A model generated the notes under the pieces. It was not told where the DNA came from. It saw only the letters and a program-made list of their open reading frames with translations, and did no database searches. 44,310 bases of DNA, taken from positions 1 through 44,310 of IMG/VR virus record IMGVR_UViG_3300050139_000071; one strand, given 5' to 3'. A program made the translations under genes and the position numbers. Position 1 is the first letter of the stretch. The number at the start of each line of letters is the position of its first letter. The stretch comes from a virus. This document shows positions 1 to 8,423 of the stretch, one piece after another.

Positions 1-127
1 CTCGATCATGGGTTGGTTCTCTTGGAACATCTGCAGCACTTTCTTAGTATTATCAAGTTTCTTAATCAGGGCAAAAGGAGAATAGAAAAAGGTATCCGGG
101 GCCACACGGTCCCGGGAATACTGACAA
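1..127. repeat. terminal direct repeat, left copy
   Basis: Bases 1-127 are identical to 44184-44310, beginning CTCGATCATGGG and ending ATACTGACAA. The left copy contains the last codons of the capsid gene that is complete at the right end, so the sequence closes into a circle through this overlap. The length of 127 equals a common maximum k-mer of short-read assemblers, so this is most likely an assembly overlap of a circular or permuted genome rather than a biological terminal repeat. Confidence 0.95.
92..121 (+). other. GC-rich hairpin in leader after capsid gene
   Basis: GTAT-CCGGGG-CC pairs with GG-TCCCGG-(GA bulge)-ATAC around an ACAC loop. It lies between the capsid stop (44230 in the right copy) and the fibre gene at 152, and is repeated at 44275-44304. 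No T-tract follows, so it is more likely an mRNA processing or stabilising hairpin, or a partial terminator, than a simple intrinsic terminator. AGGAG at 76-80 lies too far upstream to serve the ATG at 152. Confidence 0.5.
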
Positions 128-151
128 TCTGTACCCCCAGTCCTTAATAAA

Positions 152-2497
152 ATGACTATTAACGGAAAATCATATTCGGATGTGCGAAACCTAAATCTAA
201 AAGGTGGAGCAACCGGAACAGGTCTATTACGTTGGAAAGCTCCTCAAACAGGCGCTACTAGCTTATGGGCTTCAAATCCATTTTCAACTGATGATTATGG
301 TCTCTATCTAAATGCTTCTGGTTCTCTTGTATTTTCTTCTCTAGGAAGTACAACAATTCTTGGAGTAGCAGGTGGTGGAGGTGCAGTCCCTACATGGGAA
401 CAAATATTCGCAAATGATAAAACATTAACTGTTACTGGTACTACTTTCACCGTCAATGACGCTGGAACTGGTGCTAATGACATATTTACTGCTTCATCAA
501 CTGCTAATGGTTCTGGTAGTATTATTCAAATCACAAACGGAGGTTCCGGGAAGGATATTAATGGTACTTCAGGTACTTGGTCTGTTACCAAACTCGGCGC
601 TGGAGCATTTCTTTCACTTGCTACAGCAACAGTTAATGGAGCAGGATCAGGTATCACAATCGGAGATTCAGGAGCTAATGTGGTAACTATTGGTACAAAC
701 TCCAATACCATTACTCTTGCCAAGGCGGCAACATTTAGTTCTACAGTCACGGTTACTGATGGATTGGTTACTTTAATTAGTTCATCAAACATAGCAGCTT
801 CAACATTAATAACAAACAATACAGTATCAACATTTGGTGCATCTGCAGCAAGCGCTGGTGTATTGGTTGTTCGTTCAACTTCTTTAACAACTGGATCTCT
901 TTTGAGACTTCAGCTTACAGAAGGAACACTTACAACCGGTAATTATATTGATTGTTATGATGTTAGTGGATCAGCAATAGTATTTGAAGTTGGTAAATAT
1001 GGTGCTATCACTCAAGGTGGAGCAGGTGGTTCAAATATCCAAACAATTACAGCTGGAGATTTCTTGATGTCTGATGGTTCGATTACGATGGTGGATGCAG
1101 ATAACGCTGCAACATTATCTATAACCAACGATACAGCAACAACCAACTCAGTATTTGTATTTGCAGGTTCAGGAGTATTTACTGGAACGACAACAACGTC
1201 ATTTATGACATTGACTCCTTCTGGTCTTACAACTGGTACAGCATTGTATATTGCAACGGCTGGAGCAACAACTTCAGTTGGTGTAGTAGATATTGCTGTA
1301 GCTGGATTAACATCCGGTTCTGCATTGAGAATTACAAGTACTACTACCGTCTTAACGACTGGTGGTAAACTTATAGAACTTAATGGAGCAGCAACTGTAG
1401 CTGGTAATCTTCTTACTGCTACAACTACTGGCGCTTACACAGGTACAGGTATGATTCTTGTCACTGCCGGCGCAGCAACAACTGGTGTTCTAGTATCAGT
1501 AGTTTCAACCACTGGTCTTACATCAGGATCGTTGATTCGTGCAACATCTTCAACCGCAGGTGCCGTAGCAACAAATGGGGCAATCTCATTTACGGCTACT
1601 GGTGCTTTTACTTCTACCGCTTCTACTCTTGGATTCTTACATCTTGGAGTAGCTACTACCGTCACAGGTACTGGTATGAGTATTCTTGGAGGTGCCATGA
1701 CGACTGGTATTGCTCTTAACATTACAGACCCAAGTACAGGTATGACATCAGGTTCACTCTTGAGAGTCATCACTGCTACAACAGGTGCAGTTGCAACTAA
1801 TGGTATTATTTCTTTCCAAGCATCTGGTGTATTTACTTCAACTTCAAATGCTGGATTTGTAAATATTACTGCTAACTCAACTACTGCTGGTACTGTTCTT
1901 GCGGTTAATGCTACTGGTCTAGTAGACGGAATTGGAATTTACTCTCCTTCCGCTGAAGCTGGATTAACTACTGGTAAGTATATGAGTCTTGGTGGAAAGT
2001 TTACTGTTGCTAAATTTGGTGCAACAGTAATTGCAGGTAGTGCGGCAGGTACAGCGGCTCTTACATTAACAGCTGGTGATATTCTAGTCAGTGCAGGTTC
2101 TATCAAGTCAGCATCTGCTTCAGCTTCGGGTGGAGTTGGATATGCTACAGGCGCGGGAGGAACAGCAACACAGGGAACAAATCGTTCAACTGGGGTTACT
2201 GTATCTCCTAATCCTTCCCTTTGTGGAACGATTACGACTGATACAACTTCTCTTGCAGCAGGAGCTAGTGCAGAATTTGTAGTTACAAACTCAGCGGTTG
2301 CTATTGGAGATGTGGTTGTTGTTTCACAACGATCAGGTTCTTCAACTGTAGCCGGTGTAGCTGGAACTACGGTTGTAGAAGTGGTTACTGTTACTAATGG
2401 TACATTTACCATTTCAGTAAATAATAACTCTTCGACTACTGCAGAGACAGGTGCAATCATCATCAATTACTTGATTTTGAAAGCGGTTACAAGCTAA
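152..2497 (+). CDS. repeat-rich tail fibre / virion surface protein
   Basis: A 781-residue Thr/Ser/Gly/Ala-rich protein made of degenerate repeats of the form TTG(S/T)xLxxxxxT with alternating hydrophobic residues, typical of elongated beta-structured phage fibres. The last ~140 residues (from about GGVGYATGAGG) form a distinct domain ending in a run of beta strands (EFVVTNSAV, VVVVSQRSG, FTISVNNNS, INYLILK). I know this type of C-terminal domain from many environmental phage structural proteins, where it is thought to be a surface or receptor-binding head domain. It is the first gene after the capsid gene on the circular map and heads the tail module. The ATG at 152 has no clear Shine-Dalgarno sequence. 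The structural role is likely; receptor binding is inferred. Confidence 0.7.
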   Translation: MTINGKSYSDVRNLNLKGGATGTGLLRWKAPQTGATSLWASNPFSTDDYGLYLNASGSLVFSSLGSTTILGVAGGGGAVPTWEQIFANDKTLTVTGTTFTVNDAGTGANDIFTASSTANGSGSIIQITNGGSGKDINGTSGTWSVTKLGAGAFLSLATATVNGAGSGITIGDSGANVVTIGTNSNTITLAKAATFSSTVTVTDGLVTLISSSNIAASTLITNNTVSTFGASAASAGVLVVRSTSLTTGSLLRLQLTEGTLTTGNYIDCYDVSGSAIVFEVGKYGAITQGGAGGSNIQTITAGDFLMSDGSITMVDADNAATLSITNDTATTNSVFVFAGSGVFTGTTTTSFMTLTPSGLTTGTALYIATAGATTSVGVVDIAVAGLTSGSALRITSTTTVLTTGGKLIELNGAATVAGNLLTATTTGAYTGTGMILVTAGAATTGVLVSVVSTTGLTSGSLIRATSSTAGAVATNGAISFTATGAFTSTASTLGFLHLGVATTVTGTGMSILGGAMTTGIALNITDPSTGMTSGSLLRVITATTGAVATNGIISFQASGVFTSTSNAGFVNITANSTTAGTVLAVNATGLVDGIGIYSPSAEAGLTTGKYMSLGGKFTVAKFGATVIAGSAAGTAALTLTAGDILVSAGSIKSASASASGGVGYATGAGGTATQGTNRSTGVTVSPNPSLCGTITTDTTSLAAGASAEFVVTNSAVAIGDVVVVSQRSGSSTVAGVAGTTVVEVVTVTNGTFTISVNNNSSTTAETGAIIINYLILKAVTS

Positions 2498-2517
2498 TTT
2501 AAATTATTATTAATTTG

Positions 2518-2567
2518 GTTTTCCATTCTATCATTCTTGAACTTCAAGGATGGTAGGGTTGGAAAAC
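2518..2567 (+). other. long intercistronic hairpin
   Basis: GTTTTCCA at 2518-2525 pairs perfectly with TGGAAAAC at 2560-2567. Inside it, CTATCATTCTTGA pairs with TCAAGGATGGTAG with a few G-U pairs and a 3-base loop. The result is a stem of about 21 bp between two virion genes. It is not followed directly by a T-run, so it could protect or process the mRNA, or attenuate transcription. Confidence 0.7.
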
Positions 2568-2580
2568 TAATAAAACTAAA

Positions 2581-2916
2581 ATGTTCGTACTAGATGAGGC
2601 GTTAAAAAAAGCAGATATAAATATAGCAACAAGTGGAGACAACACTCTCATTGCCGCTCAAGGAGTAGGTACTTATATTGCTATTGATTTTATTAGTATT
2701 CTTCCTACAACTGCAGTGGCAGTTCAGTTCAAATCCGGATCGACTAATTACGGCGGTCCTCTTCCATTGGCTACTCTCCAGGCTCTTACTTGGGAAAATT
2801 CTTCAAGAAATCAATATGGAGTGATAACTTGTGGAGACAATGAAGCGTTTGTGATTAATCTTGGAGGAAATGTGCAGGTGGGTGGAATGATAAGATATCG
2901 TATAGTTAATAAATAA
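2581..2916 (+). CDS. small beta-rich virion protein
   Basis: A 111-residue protein. The sequence ADINIATSGDNTLIAAQ near residue 11 followed by alternating hydrophobic strands and a Gly-rich end (LGGNVQVGGMIRYRIV) resembles small single-domain beta-sandwich proteins that recur in phage structural modules, often beside fibres. I do not know a defined function. It lies 83 nt after the fibre gene, past a long hairpin, and 11 nt before the coiled-coil gene, so it is co-transcribed with tail genes. It may be a minor decoration or fibre-associated protein. Confidence 0.6.
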   Translation: MFVLDEALKKADINIATSGDNTLIAAQGVGTYIAIDFISILPTTAVAVQFKSGSTNYGGPLPLATLQALTWENSSRNQYGVITCGDNEAFVINLGGNVQVGGMIRYRIVNK

Positions 2917-2927
2917 TAAAAAAATAT

Positions 2928-3800
2928 ATGTCTGACATACAAAAAATAAAAGAATCCATTGACGAACTAGATCGCCTCAATGGTGAAATAGGGAGAGTTA
3001 AAGGTGTTTTGGATTCTTTAAATAAAGATATTCAAGACATTGAAGTTGTAAAAGCTAATGCTCAAGTTGATTTTAATAAAGACATGTCTTTAAAGGATGG
3101 TCAATCAAAAAGATTGGATAATCAAATTCAAAATAAAACTGCGGAATTAAATGAAGTTGAAGTATCAATCGGTAAAAATAAATTAATCCTTGAAGATCAG
3201 GAGAAGGCTACAGAAATTCATATCAAAGCGATGGATGCTGATATTGCTCAAGAAAAAGAAAATAAAAGAATTTTAAAGGAACGTAAAGATAGTTTGGATT
3301 CTTTTGAAAAATTACTTAAAGATAGAGAAATTAATATCCTTTATAAGGAAAAAACTATTGTAGAAAAAGAAAAATTATTGGATAATCGTGAAGAGAGTCT
3401 AAACATTCAGACTACTAATTTGGATTCAGGACGTAATGATTTGCTTGGAAAGATTTTAAAGGTTAAAGAAAAGGAGGATAAGGCAGATGAAACCATAAGA
3501 ATTTTTACCGGTAAAAATAGTGAACTTGATAAACAAGAAATTAACCTTAAGATTAAATCAGAAGAAGTATCTACAAGAGAAATTAATGTCCATGATAAAG
3601 AACTTCAAAATTCTAAAAAAGAACAAGATTTGAAAGTAATTCAAGAATCTTTGATTGCTAGAGATAGCGATATGAGTAAAAAAGAAGCGTCTTTAATAAA
3701 GAGAGAAACGGATGTGATATTACGAGAAGCTGAATGTCGGGTACGAGAGAAGACCCTTAACATCGCTAATCGAGAGAAGCAACTCGATGAACAAGTATAA
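2928..3800 (+). CDS. long coiled-coil protein
   Basis: A 290-residue, highly charged protein with heptad-like spacing of Leu/Ile/Val through almost its whole length (for example IKESIDELDRL and LLKDREINIL). It has no Cys, no membrane segment and no recognisable enzyme motif. It is predicted to be one extended coiled coil. The stop codon TAA overlaps the ATG of the next gene (TAATG at 3798-3802), so it is translationally coupled to the tail adaptor gene. In a virion module it could be a structural rod, tail chaperone or scaffold. No family is recognised. Confidence 0.6.
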   Translation: MSDIQKIKESIDELDRLNGEIGRVKGVLDSLNKDIQDIEVVKANAQVDFNKDMSLKDGQSKRLDNQIQNKTAELNEVEVSIGKNKLILEDQEKATEIHIKAMDADIAQEKENKRILKERKDSLDSFEKLLKDREINILYKEKTIVEKEKLLDNREESLNIQTTNLDSGRNDLLGKILKVKEKEDKADETIRIFTGKNSELDKQEINLKIKSEEVSTREINVHDKELQNSKKEQDLKVIQESLIARDSDMSKKEASLIKRETDVILREAECRVREKTLNIANREKQLDEQV

Positions 3801-5221
3801 TGCAAGCACCCAGCATACGAGTAAAAACAAACAGTCCTATCGGTAACGATATATTTTTTGCATTACCTAATTTACAAGGTAATAATCAATCATTTTTAGA
3901 TGCTAATTTAGCAGTTGGAGGAACTGCGATTACAGCAAATGGTTCTTTTTTCTCAGCGAATCAATATATTATTCTTGGTCAACCCGGACAGGAAAAAAGT
4001 GAAATAGTAAAAATTTCTTCGGTAAATAATACTACTATAAATATAGGTGCTTGTGTATTTTCTCATAATCGCGGGGATGTAATAACCTTCATAGAATATA
4101 ATCAGATTGAAGCACAGCGTTCTACGGATGCCGGTGCTACTTTTTCGGCTCTTGCAATAGTGGATATAAATCCTCAAGTACCAGAAACATATTTACAGCG
4201 AACCGGTGATGCTACAACTGATGTATATAAATTTAGATTTTATAATTCTACATCTGCTTTATATAGTGGATATTCGGACAATGTAACAGCTTCCGGATAT
4301 GCGGATAATACGGTGTATGCAATCAAGAAAAGAGCATTGGATCAGATGGGAGAAAAAATAACTGATTTAATAACTGATGATTTTTTAAATGATTCTTTAA
4401 ATGAAGCTAGGAGAATAGTGGACCAAGATCCGCGAGTGTTCCGATGGTCTTTTAGAACAAAATTCAATACTGATATAGGCGATATTATTCCTGGTAGATA
4501 TAGCATTTCTGCTCCAACGGATTTAAGAGACAGGAATACCAATAAAAATATACTTGGTTTAAGACTTGGTAGAATGAATCGACAAGTTTTTTATCAGGAT
4601 GAAAATAGATTTAATCAGAATTACTGGAACATAGCTCATTCAACTTTGAATGGAGCAATAACTGCAGGTTCAACAGATATTATTCTTACTTCTTCCGGTG
4701 ATTTTGATGATTCAGGAAATATTACAATAGGAGCAGAAACTATCTCTTTGCCAAAAGATGCTGTGGCTTATACTGGAAATACCTTAGCGACAAATACTCT
4801 TTCTGGAGTAACTGGAATTACTGCTGCCGGCCATGCTACCGGAAGAGACGTGTGGCAAAATGCAAATTTTGGCATACCAACATGGTATACGATAAATAAT
4901 GGAATGGTTTATTTTAATCTTCCTTTTGATGATAGTTTTGCCGGAGAAAATATCGTTATGGATTATTATGAGACATTGACACCTGTCGATTCTGATAGTG
5001 ATGTTCTTGATGAACCTGTATATGATTTTTATGTAAATTATCTAAAGTTTAAAATTAAAGGAAAGAAGGTTAATGGTGCTTTAAATCCTACTTCTGATGG
5101 AGATTATACTCTATTCCAATCCGGAGTAACTGCACTTGTTACTCAAGAAATTTTGGGTCAGACGATACAATTTATTCCAACTATGGGCCGAAGTTGGGGA
5201 GGTGGATATAATCGATACTAA
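3800..5221 (+). CDS. putative head-tail adaptor / tail structural protein
   Basis: A 473-residue protein. Residues 1-165 are a beta-rich module similar in composition to phage baseplate or fibronectin-like domains. It is followed by a helical stretch (about 170-215: YAIKKRALDQMGEK, FLNDSLNEARRIVDQDPRVFRW) like those of podoviral adaptor proteins, a beta insert, and a C-terminal helical part ending near YDFYVNYLKFKIKGKKVNGA. It sits immediately upstream of the tail tube/nozzle protein with a 2-nt gap, the usual place of a portal-proximal adaptor in short-tailed phages. The assignment rests on layout and the helical pattern, not on a signature motif. It could also be a minor tail protein. Confidence 0.5.
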   Translation: MQAPSIRVKTNSPIGNDIFFALPNLQGNNQSFLDANLAVGGTAITANGSFFSANQYIILGQPGQEKSEIVKISSVNNTTINIGACVFSHNRGDVITFIEYNQIEAQRSTDAGATFSALAIVDINPQVPETYLQRTGDATTDVYKFRFYNSTSALYSGYSDNVTASGYADNTVYAIKKRALDQMGEKITDLITDDFLNDSLNEARRIVDQDPRVFRWSFRTKFNTDIGDIIPGRYSISAPTDLRDRNTNKNILGLRLGRMNRQVFYQDENRFNQNYWNIAHSTLNGAITAGSTDIILTSSGDFDDSGNITIGAETISLPKDAVAYTGNTLATNTLSGVTGITAAGHATGRDVWQNANFGIPTWYTINNGMVYFNLPFDDSFAGENIVMDYYETLTPVDSDSDVLDEPVYDFYVNYLKFKIKGKKVNGALNPTSDGDYTLFQSGVTALVTQEILGQTIQFIPTMGRSWGGGYNRY

Positions 5222-5223
5222 AA

Positions 5224-6681
5224 ATGGCAATACAAGCGATCCAACCCGTATCACGAAACAAACTTTCCTCAGGATTAATTTGTTTTGGAGCAGTGGCAGA
5301 AAATGCGTATCCTATGGATGCGGTTCTTGAATCATTGAATTTCAATTTTGATACTATTGGTAAAATGACATTAAGAAAAGGTAGTCCGCAACTTGGAAAC
5401 ACTATGGTTGCTTCTGATATTCTTGGCCTTTTTAATTTTCGTGATAGTGGTGCAGGTTCTAATAATCAGCTTTTAGCTGTGAATGGAACGACTGTTTATT
5501 ACCTTGTAGGTGGAACATGGACATCAAAAAGAACTGTGACAACAGGATTAAAGTCAAGATTTTCCACCTTTGTAGATTTTGTTTTTATGGTAAATGGTAC
5601 TGATGCGACAGCTATTTGGGATGGAAATCCATCTAATAGTTTTATTACTACTGGAAATGCAGCTTCTGCACCAATAGGTAAATTTATAGAAAATTACCGT
5701 GCACGCATGTGGATAGCAGGAAATTCTACTTATCCGGATAGAGTTTATTATTCTTCAGTTCCTAGCTCCGTTACTACACCAGTTATAACATGGGATACAA
5801 ATGTAACAACAGGCCAATGGATAGATATTTCTCCTTCTGATGGTGAAAATATAACAGCTTTACATAGAACAAAAGGTTCGTTATTAGTATTTAAAAATAA
5901 TCATTTATATCGTATTTATAGCATCAATCAAACAGACCCTGATCCTCAATTTAATGTCGGAACTTATTCACAGGAATCGGTAGTAGAAACAAAAAATGGT
6001 GTTTATTTCCACCATCCTACTGGGTTCTATCGTTATGATGGAAATGTCACAGAGATATCAAGACCTATTATTGATATTGTTCGTGCTATTACTCTTGCAA
6101 ATTACTCCAAAGTATCAGGATATGTTGAAGCCGATGGTGACCATGTATGCTGGAGTGTTGGAAATTGTACGGTAAATGGGGTAGATTATACTAATCTAGT
6201 GGTACGTTATACTATTTCATCTCAAGTTTGGACTCATTATTCTTATCCTTCGCAGTTTTTAGTAGGAACTTCTTATAACAATGGAAGTAATATTGTGACT
6301 GTTGTTGGAGATAATGCTGGACAAATATTTACAACCGAATCAGGATTGACTGATAATGGAAGTGAAATAATGTATTCAATTATTCATCCACTTGATGATA
6401 TTGATGGATCACATGCAACACTTAAAATAATAAATAAAATGTTCTTTATGCACTCGGGTATGACTGGAACTAATATAAATTACCAAACACCTGAGGATAT
6501 ATTAAACGATTTTAGAAAATCGGTAGGGCAGATGAAAAGTAGTGAAACAGGATTTAGTAATTTGGCACTTCGCGGAAGGAAAATTAGAATCAAATTGAGT
6601 GGGTCGAGCAAGGGGCAGCCAATTTCATACGAGGGATTTCAGTGGGTTTCTGGAAGTACCCAAGAAATCAATTTTACGTGA
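5224..6681 (+). CDS. tail tube / nozzle (P22 gp10-like stabilisation) protein
   Basis: A 485-residue protein with the sequence pattern of short-tail nozzle or 'phage stabilisation' proteins: an N-terminal strand region ending in TLRKGSPQLGN, then successive four-strand blades (LLAVNGTTVYYL, FVFMVNGTDATAIWDGN, RMWIAGNSTYPDRVYYS, GSLLVFKNNHLYRIY, GVYFHHPTGFYRYDGNVTEIS). Such beta-propeller-like repeats are known for P22 gp10 and T7 gp12 relatives, which form the tail tube below the adaptor. The stop overlaps an extended -10 promoter at 6679-6687. This is the strongest hint that the virion is a podovirus. The fold is inferred by pattern. Confidence 0.65.
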   Translation: MAIQAIQPVSRNKLSSGLICFGAVAENAYPMDAVLESLNFNFDTIGKMTLRKGSPQLGNTMVASDILGLFNFRDSGAGSNNQLLAVNGTTVYYLVGGTWTSKRTVTTGLKSRFSTFVDFVFMVNGTDATAIWDGNPSNSFITTGNAASAPIGKFIENYRARMWIAGNSTYPDRVYYSSVPSSVTTPVITWDTNVTTGQWIDISPSDGENITALHRTKGSLLVFKNNHLYRIYSINQTDPDPQFNVGTYSQESVVETKNGVYFHHPTGFYRYDGNVTEISRPIIDIVRAITLANYSKVSGYVEADGDHVCWSVGNCTVNGVDYTNLVVRYTISSQVWTHYSYPSQFLVGTSYNNGSNIVTVVGDNAGQIFTTESGLTDNGSEIMYSIIHPLDDIDGSHATLKIINKMFFMHSGMTGTNINYQTPEDILNDFRKSVGQMKSSETGFSNLALRGRKIRIKLSGSSKGQPISYEGFQWVSGSTQEINFT

Positions 6682-6687
6682 TATAAT
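6679..6687 (+). promoter_or_regulatory. extended -10 promoter
   Basis: TGATATAAT (TGn plus TATAAT at 6682-6687) overlaps the stop codon of the nozzle gene. The transcript would start near 6694, about 60 nt before the next ATG at 6757. No good -35 is visible, which is normal for extended -10 promoters. Confidence 0.6.
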
Positions 6688-6756
6688 ATACATATCTGGG
6701 AACACGAAATAAACAAATCGGTCGAAGAATGTATTGATAAAGTTTTAATTTAATTT

Positions 6757-8229
6757 ATGGCAGACATTTACGAAACGTTTGATAAAACACTTTATAGATT
6801 AAACACCGCAGTTTATCAAACTGATGCTCTTTCAGATATAACGGCAGTTCCGGCTGTTTCTGTTCCTGATATTAGTGCTGGTATTGATCCTGCCCAAGCT
6901 ACTTCGGGTCCGACTACTACGACTCAAGAATTAGTACAAGGAGCATTGCAAAGCGGTAACTTTTTAACCGGAGTCCGCGGATGGATAATCAAAGCCAACG
7001 GTGATGTGGAGTTTGGTAGTGGAAAATTTAGAGGCGATATTACAGGTGCAACAGGTACATTTTCAGGAACAGTTACAGTAGCTTCTTTAAACATTCCTGA
7101 TTCAACTACCGCTAACTCAATGCACGTAGATTCTTCAGGTAACACTTGGTGGGGAGCTAATGTGGCAGGAGGATATACTTCAGCTAATGCTTACGTTCTT
7201 GCAACAGGAGTAACTTCGTTTAAAAATGTTTTGATTGGTGGAACAAGCACTCAATATCAAATAGGAAATGGTGGAATGTTTACCTTTGGTGATGGTTCAG
7301 ATGGAGCTGGAGTAGCAGATGGTACTACTGCATTAGCAGGGGCAACACTTGCCGCCAGTGTTTATACTCTCACTCGTGATGTTTATTATACTGATTTGAC
7401 AGTCAGCACAGGGGTAACGATTAAACCTTCAGGATATAGAATATTCGGTATTGGAACTTTAACTTTAAATGGAACAGCAATAATATCAAGAAATGGAAAT
7501 GCTGGAAGTGATGGTGTGAATGATAATGGATTACCTAATGCAGGAGGATTAGGAGGTGTTGCTTTAGCTAATGGATATTTAAAAGGTTCTATTGCAGGAG
7601 GAAATGGAGGAGCATCTGTCGGTTCACCAAATCCTGCAGGTGCGGGCGTAGCAGGAGGAAATACTACAAATTCTCTAGGTACAAATGGTGTGTATGGAGG
7701 TAGTGGAAGAACAGGAACTAATGCTGCTGGTGCTGCTGGTGCTGGTGGAACTGCAACTGCTTCAAATGTAAAACTTATCGCCAACTGGCATTTAGCTACC
7801 TTACTTGATATTGGTTCAACTGGCTCAACAGTTAAGTTTGATAATTCTGCTGCTAGTGGTGGAGGAGGAGCTGGTGCGAATAGTTCATTTGGTAATGGTG
7901 GTTCTGGAGGAGGTGGAGGAAGTGCTGGTGGAATTATTGCAATTTATTTTAGGTCTATAATAATAGGAGCATCTGCTTCAATTACTACTAATGGAGGAAA
8001 CGGAGGGAAAGGAGGAAATACAGCATTATCTGGTTGTGGTGGAGGAGGTGCTGGTGGTGGAGGAAATGGAGGTCAAATAATTCTTGTTTATAATTTAATA
8101 ACAAACAGTGGAACATTATCAGCGTCAGGAGGAGTAGTTGGTGTTCAAAGCACAGGGGGGGGTGCACCATCAGGCTCAGGAGAAAATGGCACAGCAGGCA
8201 CAGTTAGACAATTTTTAATAAGTATGTAA
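6757..8229 (+). CDS. glycine-rich tail fibre / adhesin
   Basis: A 490-residue protein in three parts. An N-terminal ~100 residues (VRGWIIKANGDVEFGSGKF) are typical of fibre attachment regions. The middle is beta-rich (LTRDVYYTDLTV). The C-terminal half is extremely Gly-rich with GGxGG tracts separated by hydrophobic strands (GGIIAIYFRSIII, GGQIILVYNLI), ending TAGTVRQFLISM. Alternating Gly tracts and strands recall the polyglycine-II sandwich tips of T-even gp38-type adhesins, which bind host surface receptors. The fold is inferred from pattern only. It is driven by its own extended -10 promoter. Confidence 0.7.
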   Translation: MADIYETFDKTLYRLNTAVYQTDALSDITAVPAVSVPDISAGIDPAQATSGPTTTTQELVQGALQSGNFLTGVRGWIIKANGDVEFGSGKFRGDITGATGTFSGTVTVASLNIPDSTTANSMHVDSSGNTWWGANVAGGYTSANAYVLATGVTSFKNVLIGGTSTQYQIGNGGMFTFGDGSDGAGVADGTTALAGATLAASVYTLTRDVYYTDLTVSTGVTIKPSGYRIFGIGTLTLNGTAIISRNGNAGSDGVNDNGLPNAGGLGGVALANGYLKGSIAGGNGGASVGSPNPAGAGVAGGNTTNSLGTNGVYGGSGRTGTNAAGAAGAGGTATASNVKLIANWHLATLLDIGSTGSTVKFDNSAASGGGGAGANSSFGNGGSGGGGGSAGGIIAIYFRSIIIGASASITTNGGNGGKGGNTALSGCGGGGAGGGGNGGQIILVYNLITNSGTLSASGGVVGVQSTGGGAPSGSGENGTAGTVRQFLISM

Positions 8230-8233
8230 TTTT

Positions 8234-8407
8234 ATGGATACAATTTTAAGACAAAAAATAATAAACAAACTGACTTCTTTTTTAAATAGAGAACCAACTG
8301 AAGACGAAATTGTAAACGGTCAGTCAGATACTAATTTAATGGGCTGGATTCGAGATGATGATCAGAAAATTTTACAAGAAAAAATTGATAGTTTATTAAA
8401 AATTTAG
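8234..8407 (+). CDS. small hypothetical protein, 57 aa
   Basis: ATG at 8234, 4 nt after the fibre stop, and TAG at 8405-8407. The product begins MDTILRQKIINKLTSF and ends DSLLKI. It is charged and helical with no Cys or membrane segment. Tight spacing after the fibre gene supports it as a real gene; it could be a fibre assembly chaperone, but nothing in the sequence proves that. Its 3' end carries the -35 of the next promoter, and its stop abuts the TATAAT. Confidence 0.65.
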   Translation: MDTILRQKIINKLTSFLNREPTEDEIVNGQSDTNLMGWIRDDDQKILQEKIDSLLKI

Positions 8408-8413
8408 TATAAT
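8385..8413 (+). promoter_or_regulatory. sigma70-type promoter
   Basis: TTGATA at 8385-8390 and a perfect TATAAT at 8408-8413 are separated by 17 bp. The predicted start is near 8420, only about 4 nt before the ATG at 8424, so the transcript would be nearly leaderless. Confidence 0.7.
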
Positions 8414-8423
8414 ATATAGATAT

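Noticed and set aside
1939-2466. Antisense ORF of 175 residues opposite the first fibre gene
   Set aside because: It mirrors the low-complexity Thr/Gly repeat of the sense frame, and lacks a start context; similar antisense frames occur opposite other repeat-rich fibres (526-819, 1435-1773, 7386-7784).
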